Virus record (IMG/VR): IMGVR_UViG_3300047557_001894
Location: 1 to 54,092 of that record
Strand: one strand, 5' to 3'
Length of the DNA: 54,092 nt
DNA from: a virus
Under the pieces are notes generated by a model that worked only from the letters and a program-made list of their open reading frames with translations, was not told where the DNA came from and did no database searches. This document shows positions 22,747 to 31,640 of the stretch, piece after piece (the stretch's first letter is position 1; every line of letters starts with the position of its first letter). The position numbers and the translations under genes are program-made.

Positions 22747-23181
22747 ATGAAGAAGTGGAGCGAGATTCGCGAGGGTACTTACGGCATCGAGACTGTCCTG
22801 CTCCGGCGGCTAGCAGACGCAGCCGCCGCCGCTGGCGAGGATGCGTTGGAGCAGAGCATCAAGGTCGACGACCAGACCCAGGTGGCGAAGGAAGTCGCGT
22901 CGGCTCTGCTCGGCGCGCACGGTGAGATGGGCGCCCTCATGGTTGTCGGCGCGATCCTCGCGACGATTCAAGAGTCGTCAGACACCAAGCTCGGTGAGCT
23001 GCTCGGCACCAAGCCGGACGGGACAGTGAACGAGCTGAGCCCCGCGCGGGACTTCGACGCGGCCCACCACGCGACGATGGAAGCCTTGAGCGGCCCCGCG
23101 TTCCACCTCGTGCAGAACATCTGGTCCGTGCTGCTCGTGCATCACCAGGCCAAGGCTGTCGCGGCGATCAGCGAGGAGTGA
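22747..23181 (+). CDS. Hypothetical protein (144 aa)
   Basis: Start ATG 22747. A largely helical protein. The central AHGEMGALMVVGAILATIQ and the following helix resemble in spacing a segment of the protein at 35072 (QHGGVGVAMLLGTLMTQM), so the two may be distant paralogues. The polymerase gene overlaps its stop. Function unknown. Confidence 0.6.
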   Translation: MKKWSEIREGTYGIETVLLRRLADAAAAAGEDALEQSIKVDDQTQVAKEVASALLGAHGEMGALMVVGAILATIQESSDTKLGELLGTKPDGTVNELSPARDFDAAHHATMEALSGPAFHLVQNIWSVLLVHHQAKAVAAISEE

Positions 23182-25862
23182 TGCACACCGCGAAGATGTA
23201 CCGGCATCTGCCGATCTCTCCGCTGTCCGACATGGACATGGAGCGGCTGGCGACAGACTCCAACTGTGCGCGGTGCTCGCTCGCGCTGGGAGCCAGCACG
23301 ATCTGTATGGACGCAGAGCTCTCCAACACGACTGGCAAACCCGTCGAGGGTGATCCGGTCATGGCTCTGGTCTTGGACTACCCCAGCCGCAACGAGGACG
23401 CGACGGGGCGGCCGATGGTGGGCCAATCAGGGCAGCTCCTCCGCGATCTGGTGAAGAAGCACTGGAAGGGGAACGTCCTGATCGACAACGCCGTTCGGTG
23501 CTCTCCTGGCCGCACGGAGGTTGACGAGTCGAACGTGGATGCCTGCCGCCCGTATGGCGCGGATCGGCTTTCCGGGTTCAACGGGAGCATCGACCGCATC
23601 CTCACGATGGGGACGTGGGCAAGCTACTCAGTCCTGGGGTTCAAGGTACCCACGCTATCCGCGAGGGGCGGATACGGCTGGTACTTGGACGAGTCCAAGA
23701 TCGAGCAGGGTATGCGAGCGGCGCTCGTGCCCGTGTACATCTTGCCGAACCCCACGGCAGCCTTGCGCAATCACTTCCTGCGCAAGGACTTCGTATCGGA
23801 CTTCGAGTACGCGGCTACGCGCCCGACTCCAGCGTTCGACGTGATCGACGCTCAGATCAAGCTGGTCGAGGATTGCAACGACGCAGTGGATTTCGTTGCG
23901 TGGGCGCACCAGCAGTCGGCGGTCGCGTTCGACACCGAGACCGCCGGGAAGATGCACAACCGCAACTTCCGGGTGCACGCGGTCAGCTTCGCTTCGCCAG
24001 ACGACCCCTCCGTCGTGTGGGTGTTCGGTCGCAAAGCCCTGAGCGATCCGAAGGTCGTCGCGTGGCTCAAGCACATCTTGGAGAACGAAGACATCTCCAA
24101 GATCGGGCACAACATCAAGTACGACATGCTGGCGATGTGGTGCGCGTTCCGCATCCAGACCCAAGCAGTCGACCTGCACGACACCCGCCTGATCCGCAAG
24201 CTCTTGGAGGCGACCATCGACGGTGGCCTCGACGTAGCTGCAACGCTCGTCGGGATGGGCGGCCACAAGCGCGAAGCGAACGACGCGATCAAGGCCATCC
24301 GAAAAGACCTGGCAGCGCTCGCAGGGGAGGCGAATCGTAAGCCGCTCGCCTCGGGCAAACCGAGAGCCCCGGTGAAGACCGCGTACCTCGATCGTGCGGA
24401 GGTGGAGAACAGCCACCTCGAAGAGATCAGGGCCGGGGAGGATACCTGGACGTTCGCCTACGGGTATCTGCCGGACGACATCCTGCACCGATACAACGCG
24501 ATGGACGCCATGGCGACGGCGATGCTCTTCTCGCGCGTCCTACCCAGGATCACCGCACTGCCTGGGCGGCTCGCCGTCTACAACGAAGTCTCGATGACTG
24601 CCGTACGGGCGTTGTTCGAGATGGAGAAGTGGGGGCTCAAGCTCGACACGATGGCCGTACAGCAGTTCAGCATGTACCTGAACATGAAGCTGGACGCGAT
24701 CGACGCGCGCTTGAAGGTCTACGGCGAGGTCAACTTCGACTCGCCGAAGCAGCTCGCAGAGCTGCTGTACGACAAGCTCGGACTGACCGAGCCGAAGAAC
24801 TCCCGCACCGCGAGTGGGCAGCGCGGCACGGGCGAAGAGGTGCTGCTCCAGCTCGCCTCCCAGCACAAGATCGTCCGAGACATCCTCGAACGTCGCACGC
24901 TGGTGAAGCTCAAGGGGACGTACGCGGACCCGCTGATCCGGTACCGCCGAGACGACGGGCGCGTTCACTCGACGACGCTCACGGACGGCGCGGAGTCGGG
25001 TCGCTTGTCGAGCCAAGACCCGAACATGCAGAACGCACCCTCTCCCGACCGGGATGAGGAGGGTGGCGAGCAGTACGGGCACATGAGCCGCGACTGCTAC
25101 GTGGCCGAGGATGGCTTCATCTTCTTGGAGGTAGACACCAAGCAGCAGGAGGCTCGCGTTGCAGCGAAGCTCTCTGGCGATGATGTCCTTCTAGGCTGCT
25201 TTTCCTCTGGCGAAGACATCCACCGCACCACCGCTTCGGTGGTCTATGGGATCGCGCCAGGGAATGTCACGAAGAAGCAGCGGTCGGATTGTAAGACCGT
25301 GTTCTTCGGCCTACTGTACGGCAAGACGGACTACGGGCTGGCCAAGCAGCTCGGGATCACCGACAAAGAGGCGGCCCGTATCCGTGGGGTCATCCTCGGG
25401 CGCTTCAAGAAGCTCGCCCGATGGTGCTTGAAACAGGTTGAGTTCGGCCGCGAGCACGGCGGCGTCTTCACTTGGTGGAACGGGCACGCAGAAGCGCGTT
25501 GGCGCCCGCTCTACGGCATCGCTGCCCAAGGCGACGAAGGCAAGGGGCAGCGGTTCAACGCGGAGAACAGCACAGTCAACACGCCCATTCAGGGTCTCGC
25601 CGGGGACATCGTAACGGCGAGTCTGTGGAAGCTGGTGTGCGCGCTCCGCGAGGAGCGGATCGAGGCCCGGCTCGTGAACACGGTGCACGACTCAATGATG
25701 GTCGAGGTTCGCATCGGCCAGGAGCTCGCAGCGGCTCGCGTGATGAAGGCGGCCATCCTCTCGCAAAACTGCGAGGGTGTAGACCTAGACGTGGACTTCA
25801 AGAAAGGCGCGTCGTGGGGCTCGATGGCTGAGTGGAAGCCGAACTTTTCGGAGGCAGCGTGA
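23178..25862 (+). CDS. Uracil-DNA glycosylase-like / DNA polymerase I fusion
   Basis: The 894-residue replicative polymerase begins with a UDG family-4-like domain (about 25-200): Cys pair CARC, LDYPSRNEDATGRPMVGQSG and a later NAVRCSPG. SPO1-like phage polymerases have this fusion. The 3'-5' exonuclease has FDTET (about 250), HNIKYD (about 314) and YNAMDA (about 440). Family A motifs are VDTKQQEAR (motif A, about 651), CKTVFFGLLYG (motif B, about 705-715) and VHDS (motif C, about 836). Motif C carries Ser where bacterial enzymes usually have Glu. GTG 23178 or ATG 23181 starts it. Confidence 0.9.
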   Translation: MMHTAKMYRHLPISPLSDMDMERLATDSNCARCSLALGASTICMDAELSNTTGKPVEGDPVMALVLDYPSRNEDATGRPMVGQSGQLLRDLVKKHWKGNVLIDNAVRCSPGRTEVDESNVDACRPYGADRLSGFNGSIDRILTMGTWASYSVLGFKVPTLSARGGYGWYLDESKIEQGMRAALVPVYILPNPTAALRNHFLRKDFVSDFEYAATRPTPAFDVIDAQIKLVEDCNDAVDFVAWAHQQSAVAFDTETAGKMHNRNFRVHAVSFASPDDPSVVWVFGRKALSDPKVVAWLKHILENEDISKIGHNIKYDMLAMWCAFRIQTQAVDLHDTRLIRKLLEATIDGGLDVAATLVGMGGHKREANDAIKAIRKDLAALAGEANRKPLASGKPRAPVKTAYLDRAEVENSHLEEIRAGEDTWTFAYGYLPDDILHRYNAMDAMATAMLFSRVLPRITALPGRLAVYNEVSMTAVRALFEMEKWGLKLDTMAVQQFSMYLNMKLDAIDARLKVYGEVNFDSPKQLAELLYDKLGLTEPKNSRTASGQRGTGEEVLLQLASQHKIVRDILERRTLVKLKGTYADPLIRYRRDDGRVHSTTLTDGAESGRLSSQDPNMQNAPSPDRDEEGGEQYGHMSRDCYVAEDGFIFLEVDTKQQEARVAAKLSGDDVLLGCFSSGEDIHRTTASVVYGIAPGNVTKKQRSDCKTVFFGLLYGKTDYGLAKQLGITDKEAARIRGVILGRFKKLARWCLKQVEFGREHGGVFTWWNGHAEARWRPLYGIAAQGDEGKGQRFNAENSTVNTPIQGLAGDIVTASLWKLVCALREERIEARLVNTVHDSMMVEVRIGQELAAARVMKAAILSQNCEGVDLDVDFKKGASWGSMAEWKPNFSEAA

Positions 25863-25878
25863 CCAAGGAGCCTAGCCG

Positions 25879-26172
25879 ATGAAGGTTCCCGAGGGCGTCG
25901 AGTACGACTACAGGGCTGGGCAAGTTCCCGGCGCAGAACTCATCGCAGCGTACATGAGCCTGCACCCCGGATGGACGTGCAGGGGTGTGGACGACGACGC
26001 GAACGCCATCGGCGCTACGTGGATCGAGACCTGGGAAGGTAAGGTCGTGGCGAGCGCCTCTTACACGAAGGACCAGAGCAAGGCTCTCGGTCTTCGGGGG
26101 CTCATGTACGCCCGGACCTTCGTAGCCGTCTCGGTTGCAGAAGGGTTCGCGATGCTCGCGGGTACGGCGTGA
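25879..26172 (+). CDS. Hypothetical protein (97 aa)
   Basis: ATG 25879 lies 16 bases after the polymerase stop. Small globular protein with WTCRGVDDDANAIGATWIETWEGKVV in two short strands and a hydrophobic C-terminus not long enough to be a clear membrane helix. The next gene begins within its stop (GTGA). Unrecognised. Confidence 0.6.
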   Translation: MKVPEGVEYDYRAGQVPGAELIAAYMSLHPGWTCRGVDDDANAIGATWIETWEGKVVASASYTKDQSKALGLRGLMYARTFVAVSVAEGFAMLAGTA

Positions 26173-26672
26173 GCCGTAGGGTCTGGAACATCGACTCCAC
26201 TCAAATCGAGGAGGAGTTCATTCGGCTGCCGGGAGACCTAGCAAGTCTCTCGGAGCTGCACGTCGAAGCGGCAGAGTCCGCTGAGTATGCAGACCTGGCC
26301 CTAGAGATTCTGGAGGCCAGAGCCACCGCCGAGATTCGAGAGCACGCGAAGCTGATGGGCGACAACGCCACGGTCAACTTCCTGTCCTCGAAGCTCAAGC
26401 TGCGCCCCGATTGGCAGAGCGCAAAGAGGGAATCCATCGCAAGGCGTGCCGAAGAGGCCAGAGCGAAAGCAATGGTCAACGCGGTCATCGCGAAGCGTGA
26501 GATGCTCATTTCGTTGGGCGCCCACATCCGAGCTCAACTCATGGGCGACCCAACCACCCGAGCGAAGGGGTCGATCAGTCGATCCAGCCGCAAGGGATCG
26601 TTCGAGGATCACGATTGGTCCTCGGACACGAACCATCACGACGGAAGTAGAGACGACGATGAACCGACCTAA
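26169..26672 (+). CDS. Helical protein before SSB; possible recombination mediator
   Basis: GTG 26169 overlaps the previous stop. The 167-residue protein is mostly helical (AAESAEYADLALEILEARATAEIREH, then an Arg/Lys/Ala-rich helix) with a Ser/Asp/His-rich tail. Similar small helical proteins precede gp32-like genes in other phages and are proposed UvsY-type mediators. That comparison is positional and structural only; I see no decisive motif. Confidence 0.45.
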   Translation: MSRRVWNIDSTQIEEEFIRLPGDLASLSELHVEAAESAEYADLALEILEARATAEIREHAKLMGDNATVNFLSSKLKLRPDWQSAKRESIARRAEEARAKAMVNAVIAKREMLISLGAHIRAQLMGDPTTRAKGSISRSSRKGSFEDHDWSSDTNHHDGSRDDDEPT

Positions 26673-27519
26673 GAGCACGGACCCGATGGACGATCCCATG
26701 GACAACCCGATCGACGACGGGGACGATTCCCGCTACGACGATCCGGGGGCGGGGGAGAACCACAAGGGCAGCCGTACGGGCGTGGCGCTGTGGGGAGACT
26801 TCGACGACGAGTCGGCGCGCGAGCAGGCCGACCGCGACGAGAAGGACCGCGGCGTCGGCAAGTTCCTCAAGCTCAAGGAGGGCAAGACCATCCTGCGCGT
26901 GCTGCCCCCGGCACGCGGAGAGAAGGTTCCCTTCAAGACGGTGTGGGAGCACAACCTGAAGCTGCCGGGTGGCAACGTCGCGTTCGCCTGCCCGCGCAAC
27001 AACTTCAAGCTGCCCTGCCCTGCTTGCCAGCAGGAGTCCAAGCTCAAGCAGGAGGGCATGGACGAGCGCGCCAAGGGCTTCCGAGCCAAGAAGCGCTACT
27101 ACGCGAACGTCATCGTTCGCGGTGAAGAAGAGCTCGGCCCCCGCATCTGGGGCTTCGGCGCGATGATCGAGGAAGACCTCATGTCGATCCGCAACGACGG
27201 CGGCGTGAACTTCTCGCACCCCATCTCGGGCGTCGATCTGATCGTGACCCGCAAGGGCACGGGTGAGAACGACACCGAATACAAGGTGATCGCGAACCCC
27301 AAGGGCCCCACGCCGCTTGCCTCCGACGAGGTGATGCAAGAGCTCGCGGAGTCGATGCACGATCTGGGGTCGATCGTCCGCACGAAGACCGCTTCGGAGA
27401 TCATCGACGCCATCGCGGGTCGCGTGAGCAACGACCGCGGCGGCAACCGGCTGGGCAGCGGTGAGCAGCCCAGGGGCGGCGGGGCCGCCGCGCAGCTCCG
27501 TAACAGCAACCGCCGGTAG
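26659..27519 (+). CDS. Single-stranded DNA-binding protein, gp32-like
   Basis: Start ATG 26659. The 286-residue protein has an acidic N-terminus. A core follows with FLKLKEGKTILRVLPP, the zinc-ligand region HNLKLPGG...CPRNNFKLPCPACQQ (about 95-118), then KKRYYANVIV and DLIVTRKGTG. This is the T4 gp32-type OB fold with a zinc subdomain. The Gly/Arg/Asn-rich C-terminus (RGGGAAAQLRN) is not the usual acidic tail. It coats ssDNA at the fork and in recombination; neighbours are polymerase and the SbcCD pair. Confidence 0.85.
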   Translation: MNRPKSTDPMDDPMDNPIDDGDDSRYDDPGAGENHKGSRTGVALWGDFDDESAREQADRDEKDRGVGKFLKLKEGKTILRVLPPARGEKVPFKTVWEHNLKLPGGNVAFACPRNNFKLPCPACQQESKLKQEGMDERAKGFRAKKRYYANVIVRGEEELGPRIWGFGAMIEEDLMSIRNDGGVNFSHPISGVDLIVTRKGTGENDTEYKVIANPKGPTPLASDEVMQELAESMHDLGSIVRTKTASEIIDAIAGRVSNDRGGNRLGSGEQPRGGGAAAQLRNSNRR

Positions 27520-27530
27520 TCCGGCTGGTT

Positions 27531-27582
27531 TCCGCGGCCTGGCGGTGGCCGAGTTCGGGTTCGATTCCCGACCGCGGAGCAA
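27531..27582 (+). other. tRNA-like minihelix (acceptor stem plus T-arm)
   Basis: TCCGCGG (27531-27537) pairs perfectly with CCGCGGA (27572-27578). A canonical T-arm, TCGGG-TTCGATT-CCCGA (27555-27571), abuts the 3' acceptor strand exactly as in tRNA. Only 17 bases lie where the D and anticodon arms should be, so no anticodon arm exists. The end reads GCAA instead of NCCA. It could be a tRNA relic, a captured tRNA 3' end (attachment-site-like) or a functional tRNA mimic. A GCCGG/CCGGC hairpin (27512-27525) precedes it. Confidence 0.55.
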
Positions 27583-27593
27583 GGAGTAACAGG

Positions 27594-28904
27594 ATGAGCG
27601 CGACTTTGGATGCGTTCGCGTTCTGCGCGGACGTGCATCTGGGCAACATGCGGTCGTACGCGAAGCCCTGGTTGGGCTCTCTCAACTCTCGGGCGAAGCA
27701 CTCCCTCGATAGCCTCACTTGGTTTCTAGGGAGCTGTGTTCACAGCAAGACGCCCGTAATCTGCGGAGACCTGTTCGACTACCCGAACCCAGAAGCGATG
27801 CTGCTGGCGAAGGTCGCGGGCATTCGGGGGATGAATAACTCCATCCAGCTCCTCGGGAACCACGACCAGCACAGCAAGGAAGTGGGGGACAACGCTCTAT
27901 CGGCTCTCCGCGTCGGTCGCGCCATTACGGAGCCGAAAGTCGTAGGCGCACGCCTAGCACTGGTGCCGTTCGAGCCGGGAGTAGCGCCCGCAGAGCTCAT
28001 CGAGCGGGCGCTGAAAGGTAATCCGATCCCCACGACGACCTACTCGCCGAGGTTCATGGCGATCCACGCTGGCATTGCCGACGCTGGGACGCCTGAGTTC
28101 ATGCTCCACAAGAAGGACGAGTACATCCAAGTCAGCGACTTGGTGGACTTGATGGAGCAGTACGACATCGACACCTGCTTCGCGGGCAACTGGCATGAGC
28201 CGCGGTCGTGGAAGATGAACCCGAGTGGCAAGCCGCGGCGGGTGATCCAGTGCGGCGCGTTGTGCCCGACGGGGTTCGACAACGAGGGCCTGCTCTACGG
28301 ACTCTCGTACACCACGCAAAGGACCGACAAGTGGACTCGCACGGCGGACGCGCCGACGATGATCCTGACGCGCGGGCCGCGATTCCTCACTCTCCGACAG
28401 GATGAGCCGATCCTGCTGCGCGTGATCGAGGCGTACTCCCGCATCCTCACGCTCGACGAGCACTGCCGTGGTCTGTCCGCGCTGAGCGGGCCGCACGACT
28501 GGCCGAGGCAGTCAGTGTTGGCTCTTGGGCCCAAGACCATGTACTCGGGGCTGTGCCTCTCGGACTTCGCATCGGCCCTGTATGTCAACGTGAAGGTCGA
28601 CCCTCGGTCGAGCATCGCCAAGATTCGCTCGGATGCTGAGGACACCATCAACACAGCGCTCTCGCTGCACCCTGCATCCCGCCGCAGATACAACCCAGAC
28701 GGGGTGCTGGAGTATTTGAGCGTCACGCCCGACGCAAAGGCGCAGGAGCGGACGCACGAAGACGCAACGCGCAAAGCGCTGCACGACTCCCGCGGGTTTC
28801 GCGAGCGCGTCGAGACCTACTTGGACTCGATGGAAGTCCCCGAGGGCGTGGACCGCGGCGTAGTGCTCGGCAAGGTGATGCACTTTCTCAACAGAGGTAC
28901 CTGA
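27594..28904 (+). CDS. SbcD/Mre11-like metallophosphoesterase (T4 gp47-like)
   Basis: Start ATG 27594 after AAGGAG. The 436-residue protein shows calcineurin-type motifs: FCADVHLG (about 12), CGDLFDYP (about 60), GNHDQH (about 93), AIHAG (about 155) and GNWHEP (about 198). In the last motif the first His of the usual GHxH is Asn. It is the nuclease partner of the SbcC-like ATPase encoded at 29311 and processes ends and hairpins during recombination and host-DNA degradation. Confidence 0.88.
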   Translation: MSATLDAFAFCADVHLGNMRSYAKPWLGSLNSRAKHSLDSLTWFLGSCVHSKTPVICGDLFDYPNPEAMLLAKVAGIRGMNNSIQLLGNHDQHSKEVGDNALSALRVGRAITEPKVVGARLALVPFEPGVAPAELIERALKGNPIPTTTYSPRFMAIHAGIADAGTPEFMLHKKDEYIQVSDLVDLMEQYDIDTCFAGNWHEPRSWKMNPSGKPRRVIQCGALCPTGFDNEGLLYGLSYTTQRTDKWTRTADAPTMILTRGPRFLTLRQDEPILLRVIEAYSRILTLDEHCRGLSALSGPHDWPRQSVLALGPKTMYSGLCLSDFASALYVNVKVDPRSSIAKIRSDAEDTINTALSLHPASRRRYNPDGVLEYLSVTPDAKAQERTHEDATRKALHDSRGFRERVETYLDSMEVPEGVDRGVVLGKVMHFLNRGT

Positions 28905-29314
28905 TGCCCTTCATCGTTGCGCCGACCACGCTCTTGAACTCGACCAGCACAGTTTACTCGTACCGTGGTGTCGACATGAACACGCAGAAAGCCAAGCGGG
29001 AGACCGTGTACGAAGAGACTTTCCAGTACGGGGAGCGCAACTGGCGCGACCCTGATTGGATGTTCGAGACTGTGACGCACGCCCAGGCGTTGAACTGGCT
29101 GGAGACCATCGAATCTGCGGGGGCCGAAGTCATCGGACGGTGGGGAGCGAACTTCGCCGTCAACGCACGAGCCTGGGTCGCCAAGGCGGAAGCCATGGGA
29201 CAGACCGAGAGCATCTTCACGGGCAAGCACCTCGTCGTCATGCACATCCTGATGAACAAGATCAGCAAGAAGGTCAGCGCAGAAGTGCTCCAGATGATGA
29301 AGGACGTGACGTGA
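28904..29314 (+). CDS. Small protein between SbcD and SbcC genes
   Basis: ATG 28904 overlaps the SbcD stop by one base; ATG 28976 is an alternative start that removes a Ser/Thr/Val-rich leader. The main body is helical (AQALNWLETIESAGAEVIG; LVVMHILMNKISKKVSAEVLQ). T4 also has a small gene between gp46 and gp47, but homology is not claimed. A role in the nuclease complex is only positional inference. Confidence 0.55.
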   Translation: MPFIVAPTTLLNSTSTVYSYRGVDMNTQKAKRETVYEETFQYGERNWRDPDWMFETVTHAQALNWLETIESAGAEVIGRWGANFAVNARAWVAKAEAMGQTESIFTGKHLVVMHILMNKISKKVSAEVLQMMKDVT

Positions 29315-30966
29315 AGGGGCTGTCGATCCAGTCGATTCAGATGACCGGGTTCTCCAAGCACAACGAGTCCTGCATCGACCTTCCCAAGAACGGCGTGGTG
29401 CTCGTCACGGGGCCAAACGGCTCTGGCAAGAGCTCGATGATCGACGCAGTGGGCGTCGCCTTCTGGAACGAGCACGTTCGAGGAGTGCCTCTGTGGCGTG
29501 CGAAAGCTGCGGGGGCGGTGACGGTTCTCGCAGATGGGATCGTCGTCGAGCGGGAACGGACCCCTTCGGGTTCGGGGAAGCTCTCGTGGTCGCAGGGCAA
29601 CGACCCCCCGACGCAATTCGAGTCGATGACGAAAGCGCAAACGCAGCTCGGCGTCCTTGTGGGGCCCTACGAGCAGTGGCGCCGTACTCACGTCTTGTGC
29701 GCGGAGGATGGGGAATCGTTCACCCGCGCGTCCGACTCTGCTCGCAAGGAGCTCTTGGAGCAGATGCTCGGTGTCCACGGCTTCGAGGACGCGATCGAGC
29801 GGACGACAGAGGCCCGCAGGCAGGCCGACAAACAGGCCGCGGCTGCGCTTGTGCTGATCGACGCCTCCGAGAAGGGCATGGACTCTACCCAGACCCTCAT
29901 CGACAAGATTCCGAAGCCAACCGGGAGCGCGTCAGAAAGCCTGGTAGCTGTGGATGCTCGGCGGGAGGAGCTGCACAAGGTTCAGAAGCTCGTCGAGTTT
30001 CGCCGGGAGCTCGTAGTCGAGTACCGAGGGCGTCTACGGGATGCGGAGAGCGCTCTCTCGAAGGCGACCGGGCTCAAGCTCGCGCACGAGGAAGCTAAGC
30101 CTGTCCGTCAGGATGCCTGTCGGGAGTGCGGACAGGCGATTCCGCCGGGGGACTTCGCTCAACAGATCGAGGGGTGGGAGTCCAAGCACCGTTTGCTCAG
30201 TGCGGCAGAGCTCAAGGCCGAAGCCAGGGCAGAAGGCGCTGGCAAGGAGCTCGAAACAGCCGTTGCGAACGAGCGACTGGCGCGTGCCGAGGCCGATAAC
30301 GTCACGACGGCCTTCTCGAAGGCTCAAGCGGCCTATCAGTCAGAGCTGGACAACGAGCGGCACGCGAAAGCGTGGAAGGGACTGGTCGATGCGTGGTGGG
30401 CGCATAGCGAATCCCGCGACAAGGCCACTCTCGACGCGCAGAAAGCGGAGCAAGAGCTCGCGGTTCTGCACGCCGTGCGTCAGGTACTCGGGCCGAACGG
30501 CATTCGGTCCGTGATGCTCTCCGATGCGCTGGCCTGGCTGACAGACCTGTCGAACGGATGGCTCCAGAAGATCAGCCAGCGCAACCCGCTGCGGGTTTCC
30601 ATCGAGCCCTACGCCGAGCGCGCGGGGGGCGGGGTTCGCAACGCGGTCACGATCAAGGTCTCGACTCCGGGGGGCGTCTACAAGGGCTGCTCCAAGGGGG
30701 AGCAGAAGCGTCTGGACGTTGCGATCCTGCTCGGCATCGCCGAGATGTCGCAGTCCATGCTCGGCATCGAGCCGGGGACGATGTTCGTGGACGAGATCGT
30801 CGACGGTCTGGACGACGAGGGCGTCGAAGCCGTCTGCAAAGCGCTGAATGAGATGGCGCGTACCCGGTGCGTCGTGGTGATCTCCCACAATGAGCGGGTG
30901 TACCGGGCGCTGAAAGCGTCCCGGCACCTTCACGTTGAGGATGGTGAGGTGACCGAGTGCAGATGA
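29311..30966 (+). CDS. SbcC/Rad50-like ATPase (T4 gp46-like)
   Basis: GTG 29311 overlaps the previous stop. The 551-residue protein has Walker A GPNGSGKSS (about 34-42), a long coiled coil broken by a zinc-hook-like CRECGQ (about 270), the ABC signature region SKGEQKRLD (about 466) and Walker B FVDEIVDGLD (about 491). The H-loop is VVISHN. The signature has SKGEQ in place of SGGE. The coiled coils are short, as in phage gp46. It drives the SbcD-like nuclease. Confidence 0.88.
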   Translation: MKGLSIQSIQMTGFSKHNESCIDLPKNGVVLVTGPNGSGKSSMIDAVGVAFWNEHVRGVPLWRAKAAGAVTVLADGIVVERERTPSGSGKLSWSQGNDPPTQFESMTKAQTQLGVLVGPYEQWRRTHVLCAEDGESFTRASDSARKELLEQMLGVHGFEDAIERTTEARRQADKQAAAALVLIDASEKGMDSTQTLIDKIPKPTGSASESLVAVDARREELHKVQKLVEFRRELVVEYRGRLRDAESALSKATGLKLAHEEAKPVRQDACRECGQAIPPGDFAQQIEGWESKHRLLSAAELKAEARAEGAGKELETAVANERLARAEADNVTTAFSKAQAAYQSELDNERHAKAWKGLVDAWWAHSESRDKATLDAQKAEQELAVLHAVRQVLGPNGIRSVMLSDALAWLTDLSNGWLQKISQRNPLRVSIEPYAERAGGGVRNAVTIKVSTPGGVYKGCSKGEQKRLDVAILLGIAEMSQSMLGIEPGTMFVDEIVDGLDDEGVEAVCKALNEMARTRCVVVISHNERVYRALKASRHLHVEDGEVTECR

Positions 30967-31640
30967 TGACGTTCGCCGGGATGAAGCTGGCGATGATCCC
31001 CATGGACCTGATCGTCCAGACGCGCGCCAACTACAAGAAGATGAGCCCGGAGCAGTTTGCTGCACTCCGGGCGAGCATCCAGACCTTCGGGTGGCGTTCG
31101 TTCGTGGTGGTCCGGTCGCTCGACGACGGCACGTTCGAGATCATCGACGGCCACCACCGCTACGAGTTTGCCAAGGGGCGCGGGATGGTGGAGCTGCCCT
31201 GCGTGATCTTGGACGAGAACACCGAGCTGTCAGAGCTCGCGCGGTTCTCGTTCAACGTCGCGGGCGAGGTACTCCCCGACGTGATGCTCTCCGCGATCAA
31301 GGAGCTCGACTCCAAGTACGGCACCACGGACGCGGCGCTGTACACGGGCATGTCGGAGACCTTCGTGGCGGGCTTGATGGCTCAAGCCGAGAGCATCGCG
31401 AACGATGCCATGGTCGATCTGCCTTCGACGAAGGCAGAGAAGCCCAGCAAGGCGGCCGAGGTCGAGGCGCCGAAGCTCACGACCGAGGCGCTCCTGCTGT
31501 CGGAGGCCATCGCGCACAGGGTGGACGGGCTGATCCGCACGAAGTTCCCGAACATGACGAGAGAGCAGCTCATCCTGCGGGCTCTTGTCGCGCTGGAGAC
31601 TCGTGGTGGCACGGAAGAAGAAGAAGCCAGCCTCAACTGA
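30963..31640 (+). CDS. ParB/sulfiredoxin-fold protein, copy 2
   Basis: ATG 30963 overlaps the SbcC-like stop. The 225-residue product has the ParB-N-like fold: MSPEQFAALRASIQTFGW, then EIIDGHHRYEFA (about 60-71). It is clearly related to the protein at 12962, but the C-terminal two thirds differ. A C-terminal helix-rich part ends in an acidic tail. It probably binds DNA or nucleotide; its partner is unknown. Confidence 0.75.
   Translation: MMTFAGMKLAMIPMDLIVQTRANYKKMSPEQFAALRASIQTFGWRSFVVVRSLDDGTFEIIDGHHRYEFAKGRGMVELPCVILDENTELSELARFSFNVAGEVLPDVMLSAIKELDSKYGTTDAALYTGMSETFVAGLMAQAESIANDAMVDLPSTKAEKPSKAAEVEAPKLTTEALLLSEAIAHRVDGLIRTKFPNMTREQLILRALVALETRGGTEEEEASLN

Noticed and set aside
27531-27582. 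tRNA-like sequence as a functional tRNA
   Set aside because: There is no anticodon arm and the 3' end does not read CCA.
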